Positions 22,241 to 35,100 of a stretch of 64,000 nt of DNA are shown in pieces (position 1 is the stretch's first letter; every line of letters begins with the position of its first letter). Below the pieces are notes generated by a model. That model ran no database searches and had not been told where the DNA came from. It saw nothing but the letters and a program-made list of their open reading frames with translations. Origin of the DNA: Eukaryota sp. TZLM1-RC (taxonomy: Eukaryota; Metamonada: BaSk clade); the NCBI GenBank assembly GCA_040285825.1, contig JAUPSS010000004.1, forward strand, positions 6,145,658-6,209,657, given 5' to 3'. A program made the position numbers and the translations under genes.

Positions 22241-23777
22241 ATGTTTAGAATCACAGCTTTTCTGGCTCTGTGTCTGCTTGCTGTAGCCTCTGCAAGCTAC
22301 GAAGGACAATCACTTGTTGATGAAAATGCTATCGGTAGTGGTTTCAAAACCACACTAACCCAACGTGGTGTCAATCATATTCGTGATATTTTGGTAGCTG
22401 AAATTCGTAAGAATATCGGAAAGATCACCATTCCAGATGTTTCAGGCAAAGTTTGGTACATTCTTCTATTTTCTGAACGTAGGAACATCATATTAACTAT
22501 AAGGTCAAGAATATTAACATTCAAGTTTGTCAGTCACTTCCTCTTACACAAGAATGTTAAGTTTGGTGCGGTACAAGTCGCTAACACGAAATCCGGCGTG
22601 AAACTCAGCATCAAGGATATTGCTTTCGATATCAAGTGCAAGTGGTCAATCAAGTATTACAGATTACAGATTTTGAGTGACTAACCTTAGGTATCATGTT
22701 GTCAAAGATTCCGGCAAAGTTGACATTCATATTCGTAACACTAACGTAGGTGTTTCTCTCGATGTCAATGCTGCATCTGATGGTAAACCTTCTGCTAAGT
22801 CGCACAGCCCTGAAATGCATATTGGTCATTTAAGTGTAAAATTCCATGGCGGGGTAACCTCCAAATTCATTAACCTCTTCAAAAACACTGTGGCTAAGAA
22901 GATTCGTAAGACTGCAGAGTCAAAGGTTAGAGGTCAACTCACCGGCATCCTCAACCAAGCCATAAAGAAGTCTCTTTCCGATGTTCATCCCATCATTCCC
23001 ATTGACAAGTATGCCGACTTTGATTTGCGATTGTTGAACATCGATTATGCAAAGAATCTCTTCATTAGCCCTGCATTCCATGGTAATTTCCTCTATCATG
23101 GCAATAAGAATAGACCTTCTCTCAAGACCAACCAAATGCCTTCCCATATCAACGATAGACATGTCCAAATCTTTTTGTCTGAATATGTTTTCAATTCTGG
23201 TAGCTATGTTTACTTCCATAAGGGTCTCATGAAGGAAACTGTCACTGATAAGGATATTCCTCAGTCTAGCTGGATTCATCTTAATACCAAGTCATGGCGC
23301 TACATTATCCCTGAAATGTATCAAAAGTACCCTGATATGCCAATGCAAGCCTCTATTGCCGCACGTGATTACCCCAAATTAACCTTGAACAGTACCAATG
23401 TCAAGTTTAGTATTCCTGCCGTTGCCAATATCTCTGTTGTTACCCCTAATGGAGTTGCCAAAGACCTGGTCTCTGTAGCAATCAATGTAGAAACTGTAGC
23501 AAAGATCAAGTTGTCTGGTATGAGAGTTCATGGTCATATTGATCTTGTTGGCTTCAAGTTCCATGTTTTAAAGTCTGAATTTGTCAAGATTGATGAGAAA
23601 GAAATCAACAAGGTTATTAATGATCTTTGTAAATATGGTGTTGTTCCCTTCTTCAACCCTGCCTTAGAAAAGGGTCTAGAAATTCCTGTTACCAAGGGTG
23701 TTACTATCAAGAAACCCACTCTTGATTTTGGAAAGGGTTTCGTTGCCATCACTTCTGATATCGATTACAAGTTTTAG
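22241..23777 (+). CDS. Secreted BPI/LBP-family lipid-binding protein, copy 2
   Basis: Exons 22241-22450, 22504-22524, 22553-22653 and 22691-23777 give 472 residues. Introns are 53, 28 and 37 nt. The 37-nt intron carries an in-frame TGA and shifts the frame, so splicing is obligatory; it ends ACTAACCTTAG. Signal peptide FLALCLLAVASAS. The domain pattern is that of copy 1, with only scattered substitutions. The 1087-nt last exon and its 3' flank (TTATTGTTATGTGTGTATAAATG) are almost identical to copy 1, implying recent duplication or gene conversion. Expected role: extracellular or phagosomal lipid/LPS binding. Confidence 0.92.
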
Positions 23778-23841
23778 TTATTGTTATGTGTGTATAAATG
23801 TTATTTTGTATTTCGGTTGAATTTTTTTCATTTTTGCTTTT

Positions 23842-24290
23842 TTGAAGGCGAATATTGCTGAATTGATTTTGAAACATATCAAGTTGATTGTCGTTGCAAA
23901 GATCATGAGAAGCAATTTATCAGTCCTTTTCAATGAGAACAATTCAGATTTGATTACTCTCATAATCAAAATGAAGTATCTAAGAGTCAGTACTGTTAGA
24001 GGCATTGGATTTAAAAACTGTGCTTTCTTTCTTGAAAAGCATCATGTCAGGTAACTTTGGGTGGTCAGAAGTATCTAAGTCCAATTTCTTGTATCTTTGT
24101 AGATTTATCTTGATATTAAATTTTCATCAAAATACCAAGTATGTACAAGATTTGGGAATATTGCCATTTTGTCCCAACGTTTTTGCAAACACGGTATTCG
24201 AAATTCTATCCACAGTTAAATTATATTCAATTGATGCTATCCGTCATTAGGGTTCGTTTTAAGGAAATAATGATGAAATATCCAAAAAAT
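23842..24290 (+). repeat. 3' flank of BPI-like copy 2, inverted duplicate of 11940-12325
   Basis: Contains two short frames (23842-24054, 24005-24250) that recur, broken, on the minus strand downstream of BPI-like copy 3. The peptides (LFNENNSDLITLIIKMKYLR, FGWSEVSKSNFLYLCR) look like a piece of a real protein, perhaps helical repeats, but no family is recognised. Treated as a duplicated gene fragment. Confidence 0.7.
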
Positions 24291-24439
24291 TGTATGAAAA
24301 TTTGAACACAATTTCCGAAAAAATTGACCAAATGTTGAAATTGGATATACAGAAACATATCAAATTAACCATTATAAGACTTTGTTTTTGGTTCCAACTT
24401 TAATCATGTATTTTGATCTACAGATTCTCTTATCACTAA

Positions 24440-25745
24440 TCCCCTTGGACCAGAAGTTTAGTGAATTATATGCTTAAGTCTTTTCACAATTATTGGGATG
24501 TAAAATGCTCCAAGTACCTCATCATGCTTATCTTAGTCTACATTATGGTGGTTTAGGTTGCTGAAAGGACTCTATTCTTACTTCATGTGCGTTTATCGGT
24601 GGATGCAGAAATGCAATATTTGAGTTTTCTGAAAGATTTGCTGATTGGCAAGATTAATTGATGACAACGCAAAGTTCCACTGTTTCTGCATTAAATGAAG
24701 AAATTTAAAAAATTGATGTAAAAAATGGAGTTGATGCTTTCCCCAATTATTCAATAGCAATACTCATGAATAGATTTGTTTAATTTAAAATACACTCTTC
24801 GAACATTACCGAAACGATTGACTGGAATATATGAAAATGATCTTTATAATAATCTATGCAGCTGGGCTGTTTTAAATCAAGATCTTCACTCATTGCTATT
24901 GAAAGAAGGTGTTTGTGAAAATCAGTCATCAGATTCTTCACTGTTTGTAACCATACCACGAAGATTTGAACTGTGTGCCACTAATGAAGCGTTTGTTACA
25001 AAAATGAGATTAAATTTGAATATTCCCATTAATCCATTATTATTAAAAGAAAAATGTATTTGTTTGAATTCACCTCAACTTACTTTGCGTCATGCTCTGA
25101 ATTGTTCTCAATTGATAAGTTATCGTTCTTCATTACAACATGCTTTTTATGAGAGACTGTTTTTAATATGGCACGAACTGCATGAACCTCGTGTATTAAA
25201 GAGCCTCCACTGAAAGAAACATTGTCATTGAATAATTTTGGCTCTGATGACAGAAGTGATGTATATTGTGATTGGATGGAGAACTCTGAAGCTGTTGTTG
25301 ACTTTGTCTCATGTAATGTTGCAAATGACACTTTGGTTCAAAGAAGAAAACGTAATCCTGTAAGTGCGCTTGAATTTAAGGCCCAAGAAAAACGTAGAAA
25401 ACATGGCAAATGTATTGAAGAAGCTAATGCTGATAAAAACAAACCACTTGATTTTGTTGCTTTCCAATTTTCTATAAACTTAAGACTATCAGTAGGAGCA
25501 GGAACTTTTTAATGATTTCCACAAAATGCTTCAAGAAAAAACAATGAAAACATTTGATATCTTTGTAAGGCGGTCTCGAATTCAATTTGTCCTTATTAAT
25601 AGATTGCCTCGGTTTTTCAATCAAATTGGAGAAGTTTTAGCTAGACAGCAAGCAGATCAAGATTTTGTAGGGAAAATCTTGGTTCAATGATAGTCGTCCC
25701 AATAGTTATAAGTTTATCTTGTCAAGTGTGTTTGTTCAATAAAAG
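24440..25745 (+). mobile_element. Family A retroelement, 5'-truncated and mutated
   Basis: Begins in the segment after the reverse-transcriptase palm (matching 40920 onward). It runs through 24776-25213 (LNQDLHSLLLKEGVCENQS, the CICLNSP...LRHALNC zinc-finger region) and 25222-25512 (RSDVYCDWMENSEAVVDFVS) to the common tail at 25684-25745. It is more diverged from the other family A copies than they are from each other, so probably the oldest. Several stops and frameshifts. Confidence 0.88.
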
Positions 25746-25749
25746 TCTT

Positions 25750-26690
25750 GCTTCCATTTCTGAAGTTGGTTTCCGAACTGGAAAATTCCTTTGTACTTGG
25801 ACCAAAACATTCATACTCCATCTTGACCGTATTTGATGACATTGATAGTGGAGATAAACCAGTATATTTACAAGAAGTTTAAAAAACTATCCAAAAAAGT
25901 ATCTTCCACTTTATTAAACAAAGGATTTTATATCAATAATTATTGAGAACACCGAAAACACATAAAATTTAAGTAACCCACCAAAGGACAATGTAAGAAA
26001 GGAAATATACTATAAAAACCCAGAAATTGAAGATGCATGAGATTTCTATTCCTCTGCAGATAAAAAAGGAAAATCAGAATGCCTTGATGAATGAGAGTCA
26101 TCGCTAGAGGTATTTTCAGTATCAGCGGGAGCTTGGACAGAATGTTTATGAAAAGGTTTCCTGAGTAGGGTTCTGTGAAAAAGTGTCAAAAGCTGTTCAG
26201 GGTGAAGAATCAATGAGCATGTCAAAAAAATTTCAGCGAGATTGTTTTAACGCCCTACCTTCTTCTAGCATCATGCAGCAAGGCGAGAAAACAGATAACG
26301 AGGTTACAAATTCAGTTGCCACCTCCTTCTTGAACATGTTCTTCGACAGAACAGCAGAGTTCTTCCTCCCGAACACTTCAATCGAGAACAAACCTTCTGC
26401 ATTGCAGGATTAAACGAAAGGTCAGAGCCTCGGTTTCTGGATGGAATCGTCGTTTTGACCCGTCCGTGGGGGTTGAGTATGCACTTTTTTGAGTCATCAT
26501 GTCAATTGTGAGAGGGGTGCTGTTGAATCAGCCATGGTTATATTCACTTTAGATATGATATGATTTTCTTGTTTGTGTTTTGTTTTATATTGTTTTTATT
26601 TTGAAGATGTTCAGTTTGATGATTATGTTGGTACTTATGTTTTCAATCCAGTAGCTTTTAACATCTCCTATAAAAAAACCGATTTTCTGT
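25750..26690. other. No firm gene; possible flank of a Fanzor-bearing element
   Basis: A short plus-strand frame (26183-26413) and, on the opposite strand, an acidic Ser-rich peptide end (DSHSSRHSDFPFLSAEE then stop near 26038) are visible. Neither is assignable. May include the 5' end of the mobile element that follows. Confidence 0.4.
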
Positions 26691-26697
26691 TGATTGA

Positions 26698-26748
26698 ACA
26701 ACAGATGGAGATGTTGAAGTAAATCCTGGTCCCAAAAATGGAAATTAA
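26698..26748 (+). other. 2A-like peptide motif (GDVEVNPGP)
   Basis: The plus strand encodes TTDGDVEVNPGPKNGN then stop, with GDVEVNPGP at 26707-26733. This matches the D(V/I)ExNPGP core at which 2A sequences make ribosomes skip a peptide bond. A TGA lies three codons before Asp-Gly-Asp. An open stretch in another frame just upstream (YKKTDFLLI) would give the usual hydrophobic lead if joined by one indel. 2A motifs are known near the N-terminus of some non-LTR retrotransposon proteins. Here it precedes a Fanzor relic by about 230 bp. Probably decayed. Confidence 0.6.
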
Positions 26749-26959
26749 TTAATTAACTGTAAATTAATTCCTCTATCCAAAATTATAAAACAAGAAATTT
26801 TGGACCACCAAACATCAAAACGTCAGAAAACAACAAGGACAAAACAACAGAAATCACTGAACTGAGAAATTTGTATTAAGAATACAATGTCGAATGTCGA
26901 AAACAGAAAGATTTTGACCATGAAAATATTGAATCCGAGTCTGGACAAAAAATTGAGCC

Positions 26960-28894
26960 AAATCTCAGTGGCTTCAAGCTTAATCCTTTGATTCAATTTA
27001 AATCAATGACTAAAAATCAAAATTTTCCCACTTTTAGGTGTTTTGATCTTGAAATCTATCAGGATGGTCAAATTTTCAGAACCGTGGAGAACCATTTCAT
27101 CACACCTGATAAAATTATTGATGAAGTGAGAAAAAAGGGTACAAATCTTTTGGAAAAAACTGATGAGCAAATGATTTGTTTACATTATTTTGAGAAAGTA
27201 GATGTGGAAAATGTGTTAGTAGAAATGCACAAACTAGGTGGGTACGCAACGCCATTGCCTACTATAATTTCACTATATAGATTTAGACTTTGACATTTCA
27301 AAGAAATGTTCTTAGTCGATGATAGAGATTACTTGAGTTCTTTAAGACTTGTACCTGAAAGTATTTTAAACCTTCTTAATGATGAGTTTTTAAATTTACG
27401 TCAACATCATGATATTAGAAACAATGAACGTGACGAAAACTTTTATGGCATTACAACACCAATGACCTGTGAAATTTAGACTTTAGTCACGGATGAAAGT
27501 ATGGTTGACATTATGTTTCTAGTTGATGTACACTTTCTTGCATATTCTGTTGAGAAAGATCCTTAGATACTCTTCAAAACAGCTCTTGCGATTGCTCAAT
27601 AGATTGCCCATAGAGAGGGGAAACTTCATCAAATTACGCCTGCATCAACCACTGTAGGTCCAGGGTATTTTCCAATTGACACAAGAACAATATAGCCAAT
27701 TATCAAACAAACATTGATGGCTGATTTGTTGCCTCAACAAAGATTAAAAATGGTCAATATACAAGCCCTAGTTCATAGACTCAAACCATCTGGGCAATCT
27801 AACTTTGATTCTAATATTATCGATTTAAAACAGTGTTCAAACAAAAGATTGTAAATTCAACAATATTATTCACACAAATGGATTTAATATTTCAGTGGAA
27901 TTTGTTCGCCGGGATTTACAAGGTTAGAAATGTAAGTTCGACAACAAGGCCAGTATTTCTGATTTATAGATTGATGATGTTGATGTTGATACTGTTCAAG
28001 ATAAACGAATTGTTGTTTGTGATCCTGGAAAACGTGATTTATTGTATTTTGGGAGTAAAAAGACTGATGAAGAATTAGCCATGGTGCCTGAACATGAAAC
28101 TGAACAGCAAAGAAATAGTCGGGTGAGGAATCAAGACAAGAAGTACAAATGGTTGAGAATGACTCAGATGTCCTGGTCTTTGAAAAGTAGGATGAATGAA
28201 AAACAAAAACGATGGGCGACAAAGTATACTGAGGTAGATTACGACAGGAACCAACTGATAGAGTCTAACAAAATGACAATTGAAGATGCAAACACCGAAT
28301 TATCCGCGTTTGCTGCCAATTCAGCACCTTTAGATTTTTCCAACTTTGTGATTGCCAAACTTCGGCAAGTTTTTTTGACAATTGACTTTTACAGTCTTGA
28401 CTTGTGGAGCATTCATAAAATGCAAGCTTTTATTCAAAAGCAAAAGACTGAAAGTAGGTTATTAAAATATCTTGTGCAGCAGTTTGGCAATCCAAAAGAC
28501 ACTTTAATACTAATGGGTGATTATGGTAAAAAAGTTCCAAGAATTTGAAGCTTCAGAGACCTACTGGAGGAATTGGTAGGATTCAATTTCTGAAAAGGAA
28601 TGGATTTGAAGTATTGATGATTAATGAAGATTTCACTTCAGCAAAATGTGTTATTTGCTTTGAAAAAATTGCTACGTTTTTGAGAGTAACAAGTCCCAGA
28701 TTCAATAGAAGAGAAACAACTCCTGTTACTACATGTCATGGTTTATTAGCCTGTAACAGTGACAGTTGTAAAATCAGTAACAAAGGCTCAAGAAAGAATT
28801 TCAATAAAAATAAGCCGGCTTGTCTGAATATGTTTGCAATCGCTGAAGACAGAATGAGTGGTAATGAAAGACCTCAGTTTCTGTGTAGTAGATA
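26960..28894 (+). pseudogene. Fanzor relic, DPG-type, near full length
   Basis: Order of blocks: N-terminal frame 26988-27293 (FRCFDLEIYQDGQIF); VDDRDYLSSLRLVPESI with stops (27305-27800); RuvC-I VVCDPGKRDLLYF (Asp at 28021); a helical segment (28042-28548); RuvC-II FGNPKDTLILMGDY (about 28518); then, after a frame change at 28545, NEDFTSAKCVICFEK and CHGLLACNSDSC zinc-finger cysteines. In place of RuvC-III (RDxNA) it has NKNKPACLNMF, so the catalytic Asp is lost. The end is the Fanzor-type GNERPQF. Family role: RNA-guided DNA cleavage, TnpB-related. It is inactive from stops, frameshifts and the missing Asp. Confidence 0.8.
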
Positions 28895-29130
28895 GTTTTT
28901 GTAATTATTCCACACGAAAATAGATCGTGTATTTATTGGAATTTCCCACACAAGAATCTTTTTGAATTTTGAAATAAAAAATTATTATTGTCTACGAAGA
29001 AACAAAACAAGACACAACAAATAAAAACACATAATAAACTAAATTTTCCACGCCAACTCTTGATGAATCCTTATACAGATTTGACATCATGAAATTCAAA
29101 TTTTTTTGAATTTGTGAAAATGTCTAATTA

Positions 29131-32100
29131 ATGTATTCCCAGATCCAAGCAGCACTCTCATGCGATACTTCTACTGCAGTTAATAGGCTTATAGACATCA
29201 CATCTTCTCTTTCCAAGCTCTCTCCTGATGAATTTTCAGCATTATGTAACTTTCTTTTCAAACTCGATTTGTCCACCATCGATGGAGCCGTTTATCCTCA
29301 TCTATCTACGCTCCTAGCTACAGCCCTGCTTCAGCAACCGAACCCCTACTCCCACCTTATCTCAATCTGTCAGTATCTCTCTACTCTCCCTGGTGCCCAC
29401 AATATAGCCGATGCTTTTCTCTCTCATTTTCCATCAGTCAACCAAAGCCTTGCTCTCTCCTTAATCAGAGCCATAACCCATATAAGCAATGTTCAAGAAG
29501 ATCTTCTACCTTTTGTTTCCATTCTTGGAATATTGTGCTTGAAAGTAGATAGAGCTCTATTTACAAAGTCATTCTGCCAATCAGTATTAATACCCCTATT
29601 TGAGTTTTCAGCTTCCTGTTTGACTTCCACAGTTCCCTTTATTGTTTTAAAAAAGATTTTGTTTTTGTTAGAACAATTGGAGGTTATTCTTTCAGATTTC
29701 ACTTTTGAAATTTCTGTTAGTGATGATTTATTGTCAGAATTGGTTACAATTTTCTCACTGATTTTTCAATTATTTGGATATGATTTAAATAGGCTTCATA
29801 ATAGTTTGTCAGGACTGGAACCTTCAAAAGTTGTTGACTCCCTAAAATCATCTGAAGGTCATACAGGTCAAAATTCGACAAGAAGTCTTTTGATTTCTTC
29901 ACTGCAGCATTTGATTGCAATCACTTCTTTATTTTCTCAATTTAATTTTAATTTTGTAACTCATTTAATACCTTTTTCTTGCTATTTGTCAATACTTGCA
30001 GCTCGGTTGGACCAATTTGACGTTTCTCTTTTATTGCTAAACAACTTTTCTACTATTTGTCAAAAAGGTCAAACTTTGGAAAAGAGATCAGTTGAGCTCA
30101 TGTTTGCCACCTTTAATCATCTTGTGCTACTTTCTGCCTCCAAGCCATTTTCCTTATCCAACAAAATTCAGCAGGATTCTTTGTTCTTCTTTGATAACTG
30201 TAATGTAATAGCCGCTGACCTAATCAAATCTTTATTGAAATTTACTTTTAGATCCAGAAATGAATTTATTTACATGTTCCACAACTATTTTAGTATTGAT
30301 TGTTACCCAAAAATTGTCATTATCAGTATTTATTCCAAGTTATTTCTTGTATTGACAGAATTGAATTTGTCCAAGATAATTAGTGGAGATTTAATCATTG
30401 AATTGATTAGTCATCTTACTGATCCTGCTGACGTGATGAGTCTTGCAAAGTCATTATTTTTGGCCATGAAGGAGTCTAAACTTAGTATTTCAGATGATCA
30501 CTTATCAAAGCTGCTGGACAAATCTAGAATTTTATTATCAACTGATGCTTACAGTTCTTTTAATAGTTCTTTATATGTTTTTATGCTTGAATTATCAAAG
30601 TTTTGTGCTGAAATTAATTGTAATCTTGTGTCTTTTGCATACTTGAATACAGAATTGGTTGGTTTTTTTGGAAATAATAACTCTAATTTGAGCAATTTTA
30701 CTTCTATTCGAGAATTGTTTGGGTTATTGTTGGTAAATTTACCCCATAATCCTCAAATTTATTTATCTTTTTTCTTTAGATTTTTTTATTTTAATAGAGC
30801 TTTATTCAAAGAATTAATGACTTTTATTTGTGAATTTCCTGTTTTAGAATTTTCTAGTTACGAAACCATAGCATATTCCACTCCAATCGTTTATCTTGCT
30901 GATCTTTACTTGAATTTATCAGAAACTCAGACAAATTCCTGGTTTGGAAGAGTTATTTCTCAATTGATTGCTCATCAAAAGCTGTTCAAAATTTCTAGTC
31001 GTCTGAATAACCCCTTACCATCAAGTTTTGATTCTTCTTGTTCTTCAGTTGTGAGTTGTAGCGACTCAATATTTCAAAGACTAGTTTGCCTGCTCACAGA
31101 GTTGTTCGGCGATCTTGACAACCGAAATATTTTAAACCAATTGGTCACATTGATCTCCACTAACAAATCTAGACTAAAAGTGTTCATTTTCAAACATATT
31201 TCCCATTCTAATATTGAAGTTATTTCCCAAAACGCTTATTTAATAGCCAGTTTTGTTGGAATTGTCGGTAAGTTTGTTATTAAATTTTCTGAACTCGAAT
31301 TGAGCTTTATTGACTTGAGTGCAGAATTTTGTTCATTTTTGACACTTGCTTTTGAAGTAATTTTATCAATTTTTGCTGTTTGTTCTAAATCAATTTATAA
31401 ATGTAATTCTCCAATAGAAAAAAAGACCAAATGTGTCATGTGCTCAAATATTTGCCAATTATTGTTGAACGAATTTTTGGTATTGGCAACTGAATTGAGC
31501 TATTCCCTGCTCCTTTTTGACCTGTTGCCATTGGAATTATCAATAGAATTCTTTGGAAAATGTCTGAACCACGCCATCTTCATAAAGAATATTGAGAAAG
31601 TTCCTTCTCTTGATTGGAGTCAAGTAAGTTATAGTGAAACAAAGTCTTTAATTTGGAGTGAATTACCTGAAACCAACCAAGACCTGTCCAATTTGGCATT
31701 TGTTTTGGTATTGTCACTTATTAATAAAGAATTGACCAGTGCGGATTTAAATTTCTCAATTGTTTCACAACTACGTTGTCTTCATCCCCTTTTACTGTCT
31801 GATCTCAGTTCATCAGTAGATCTCTTCTTGAAAATTTTGAATAAAGAAGAGCTCACTGATCAGGACATGGCAAATATTCCAGAAGACATCTTGGACCACG
31901 TCGTTCAGACTTGCCTTTCCTTGCTAGTTGTTTTGGGCAGGTGTAGCGAAATTAAAACTTTGAGCTCTTTACCCTCTTTTTCTGATCTCTTTACGAATAT
32001 TTGGGAGTTATTTTCTAATGCAATGCCTCAGTATATACCCATTGAAGATTTAATGGCAGTGAACAGCGCAATCATTCCGCTTTTGACTTTGCTTGACTGT

Positions 32101-35100
32101 GAAAATTTGGTTACTGAAATTTTGAACAAAAAACTAACCGTATCACGTCATTTTGATTGCGGTAAGTCGGAACTTTCTTTTTTGATAGCCACCTATCATT
32201 TACACAAATACGGACTTAATTTTTGTCCTCTCTCTACTAGTTCTAATTTAAATACTCTTTTATTTGTAATTGGTCTGAAACATCGCAGTTGTGATCCTAC
32301 TTCATCATTTAAATATTTATTTTTTTCAGAAATACCATCAATTAAACCTCCACTTAATCCTGTTTATCAAACTTCCTTGTTTAAATTGAAGAAATATTTG
32401 GTGAGTCCTTCTACGAGTTGGACTGACTTGACGAATGTTTCACCAAATTTATTTCTTGATTGTTGCTTGGTGGAATTTGTCGCAACTTTGAATAATAATA
32501 TGGATTTGTTGTGTCAAGTTTTGTTTCTTAAACTCAATTTTTTGTTAAGCAAATCACCCAAACTTTCAAAAATTTACGATTATGTCAATATTGCCAAAAT
32601 TTGTCGACAACTTTCTCTTATTGTTGATCAACCTACAGTCAAGAATTTTCTCCTTGTGGAAGCTCTTCAAATTCTTCAAAAATTCTTCAATCAATCAAAA
32701 CTAATTGATGTTGCAATTAAAAGACTTTTGGAAGTTTTGTTCCATGACCTCTTGGCTATCGACTCTGTAAGTTTAATTAAAAAAATGATTTTTACTTGCC
32801 CTTTAGCAATTTCTGTCAATTTCCATGTGTTCTTTTCACATTTAGTATCGAAGTTAGGCAGTATTGATGATTTCTCTGCAGATTTTTTATTTGGAGTTGC
32901 AAATAACGTGTTCAGTACCTCTAATTTAGTTCAATTTGGTTGGTTCGTTCCAAGTATTTATTGTTCGTCATCAACAAAAAACGTTGGAATTTGTGATTTT
33001 ATCACTAAATTACGTCACAAATCCCCAATAATTGATGATATTATTACTTTTAGGTTATATTTAAATTCATTAGTTAATGATTCTTTAGATATGGTCCATC
33101 GTGCCGGAAGTTCTTTCAAATCGTTGTTTAAGAGCTGTTTTTCCGATTTGCAATTAAAGCTCAAAAATTCAAGTTATTCAAAGCTATCCGATCTTGCTGT
33201 TTTGGCTTTTGCTCCATTTTTGTCTCGGGGTTCCAAATTTTCGGCACAACTCTCCAAATATTCGTCTGATTCCTGTTTATTCAACTCATTTGTAACAGAT
33301 TTCAATCATTTTGTTGATACTCTGAAATCTACAATCCAAGAAATTTCTTCGAAATCAGACCTGTCTAGAGTCCAGTTACTTCAAAGTAGACTCAATGTTC
33401 TATTTGAATCTATTCACTACAATTGTTCAAAACCTCTCAAAATTGATTTGAATTCCATAGAAATCAAAAATCTGTCACTGCCCTTATTATTTATAAATGG
33501 TTTATTTACAACGGCCAAGGTTATTTCAATTGAGCCATTCGCTTCGGCTATCAGCACTCAGACACTGCCACGTGTTATTTCCATGATGACATCATCAGGT
33601 GACGTATCATTTTTAATTAAACCTTCTGATCCAAGTTCGGAAATCACTGCAAACGTTTTTCTCTCTCTTTGTGATTCAGTTTTAACTTTGAATAATTCTT
33701 CTAATGTTTATAGCCCTTTGTTAGTAGGTCTTCCATCGAATTCTGACCTTCACACGTCATCCACAGGGTCATTTATGCTCCCAGGAAACAGCATCATTCG
33801 CACCATTGTCCCATTCACCTCACCTAATCATTTATCAAAATCAATCAAAAGTCAAGTAAAGTCTTTAAGAGAACGTTGGAATTGTTTAGCTTTTCTGTAC
33901 TCTACAAGCATGATTACTGATTCTTTGTGGAATTCCGTTGATTCCTATATGGCATCTGCAATTGCCTCTTGGCTTATTGGTCTAGGGGATCGCCATTTAG
34001 GCAATTCTCTTATCACACCCCATGGAAAAGATAATATTTTTGTAAATATTGATTTTGGTCAAGTTTTAAATAGTTCAAAATTTTTACCAGTCCCAGAAGT
34101 GATCTCTGCTCGTCTGTCACCTATCATTATTCGCAGTTTTCCCTATTGGAAACGTCATGATTACATTCGTGATATCTCTGCTAATTTCTATCAATATTTA
34201 ATCAACTCTAGACATTTATTTGAACCAGTTTTAAATATATTCAAGTCTGATCCACCCAATGTATCATTAGCACTTATCAATAAGTATAAAGGTGTTTCGT
34301 CGATTTGTGAAGGTGATTTGAATTCTTTTTCTGAACTTTTACGATCCTTGTTTGTTTCTGTCAAAACTTTTCTTGACACTAAGGATCAGCTGGATGTCAG
34401 TGAATCGAAAATTTCGTCAGCCAAAATTTCATTTAGCTCAATAAGGGAACAGTACAAGGAATCTCGCGAGGCTGTTGACAATTTGATATCGCACGTTTCA
34501 CACTTGTCAACACTGATCTCTTCTGATCTTTGTTCCAAAATTTCAGATCCGAAATATGAGAAGCTGATCAATGAAATTCAATATGGTGGCTTATCTGCAT
34601 TGGCCAAAGTGTCTCCCATTGCCAAATCCACCAATATTTCGCAAAAACTGCCACCGGGACTATTTGTTGACCCTTCGACTTTACTTTCCCAAACCAGAAA
34701 ACTTGTTAGTTCATATCAAAGTATAATTAAAATGTTTGGTGTTAAATATTTCGAACTTGTCAAATTTGAGCTCTTTGAAAACGAATTGGGATCTGCTTTG
34801 GATTGTCTCCAAAAATCTGATATTGATCAAGCTGAAATTTTGATACAGAGCTCGTTTTTTAAAATTTTCCATAAAATCAACAGAGAGACGTGTCCCCAGT
34901 TGTATTTTGCTTTTGATCTATTTTCCCAAAATTTCCGCGTGTCAAACACTCAATTCTCGTACTTTGGATTTCAAGAAGTTGAAATTCAAGTTAGACGCTT
35001 TTTACAATCAATCCCTCGAATCAATCGATCAGATCTAATCAATTTGATTACTTCACTGATTGATCTTGCTCGCTCCAAACAAAAACACATCAATAATGAC

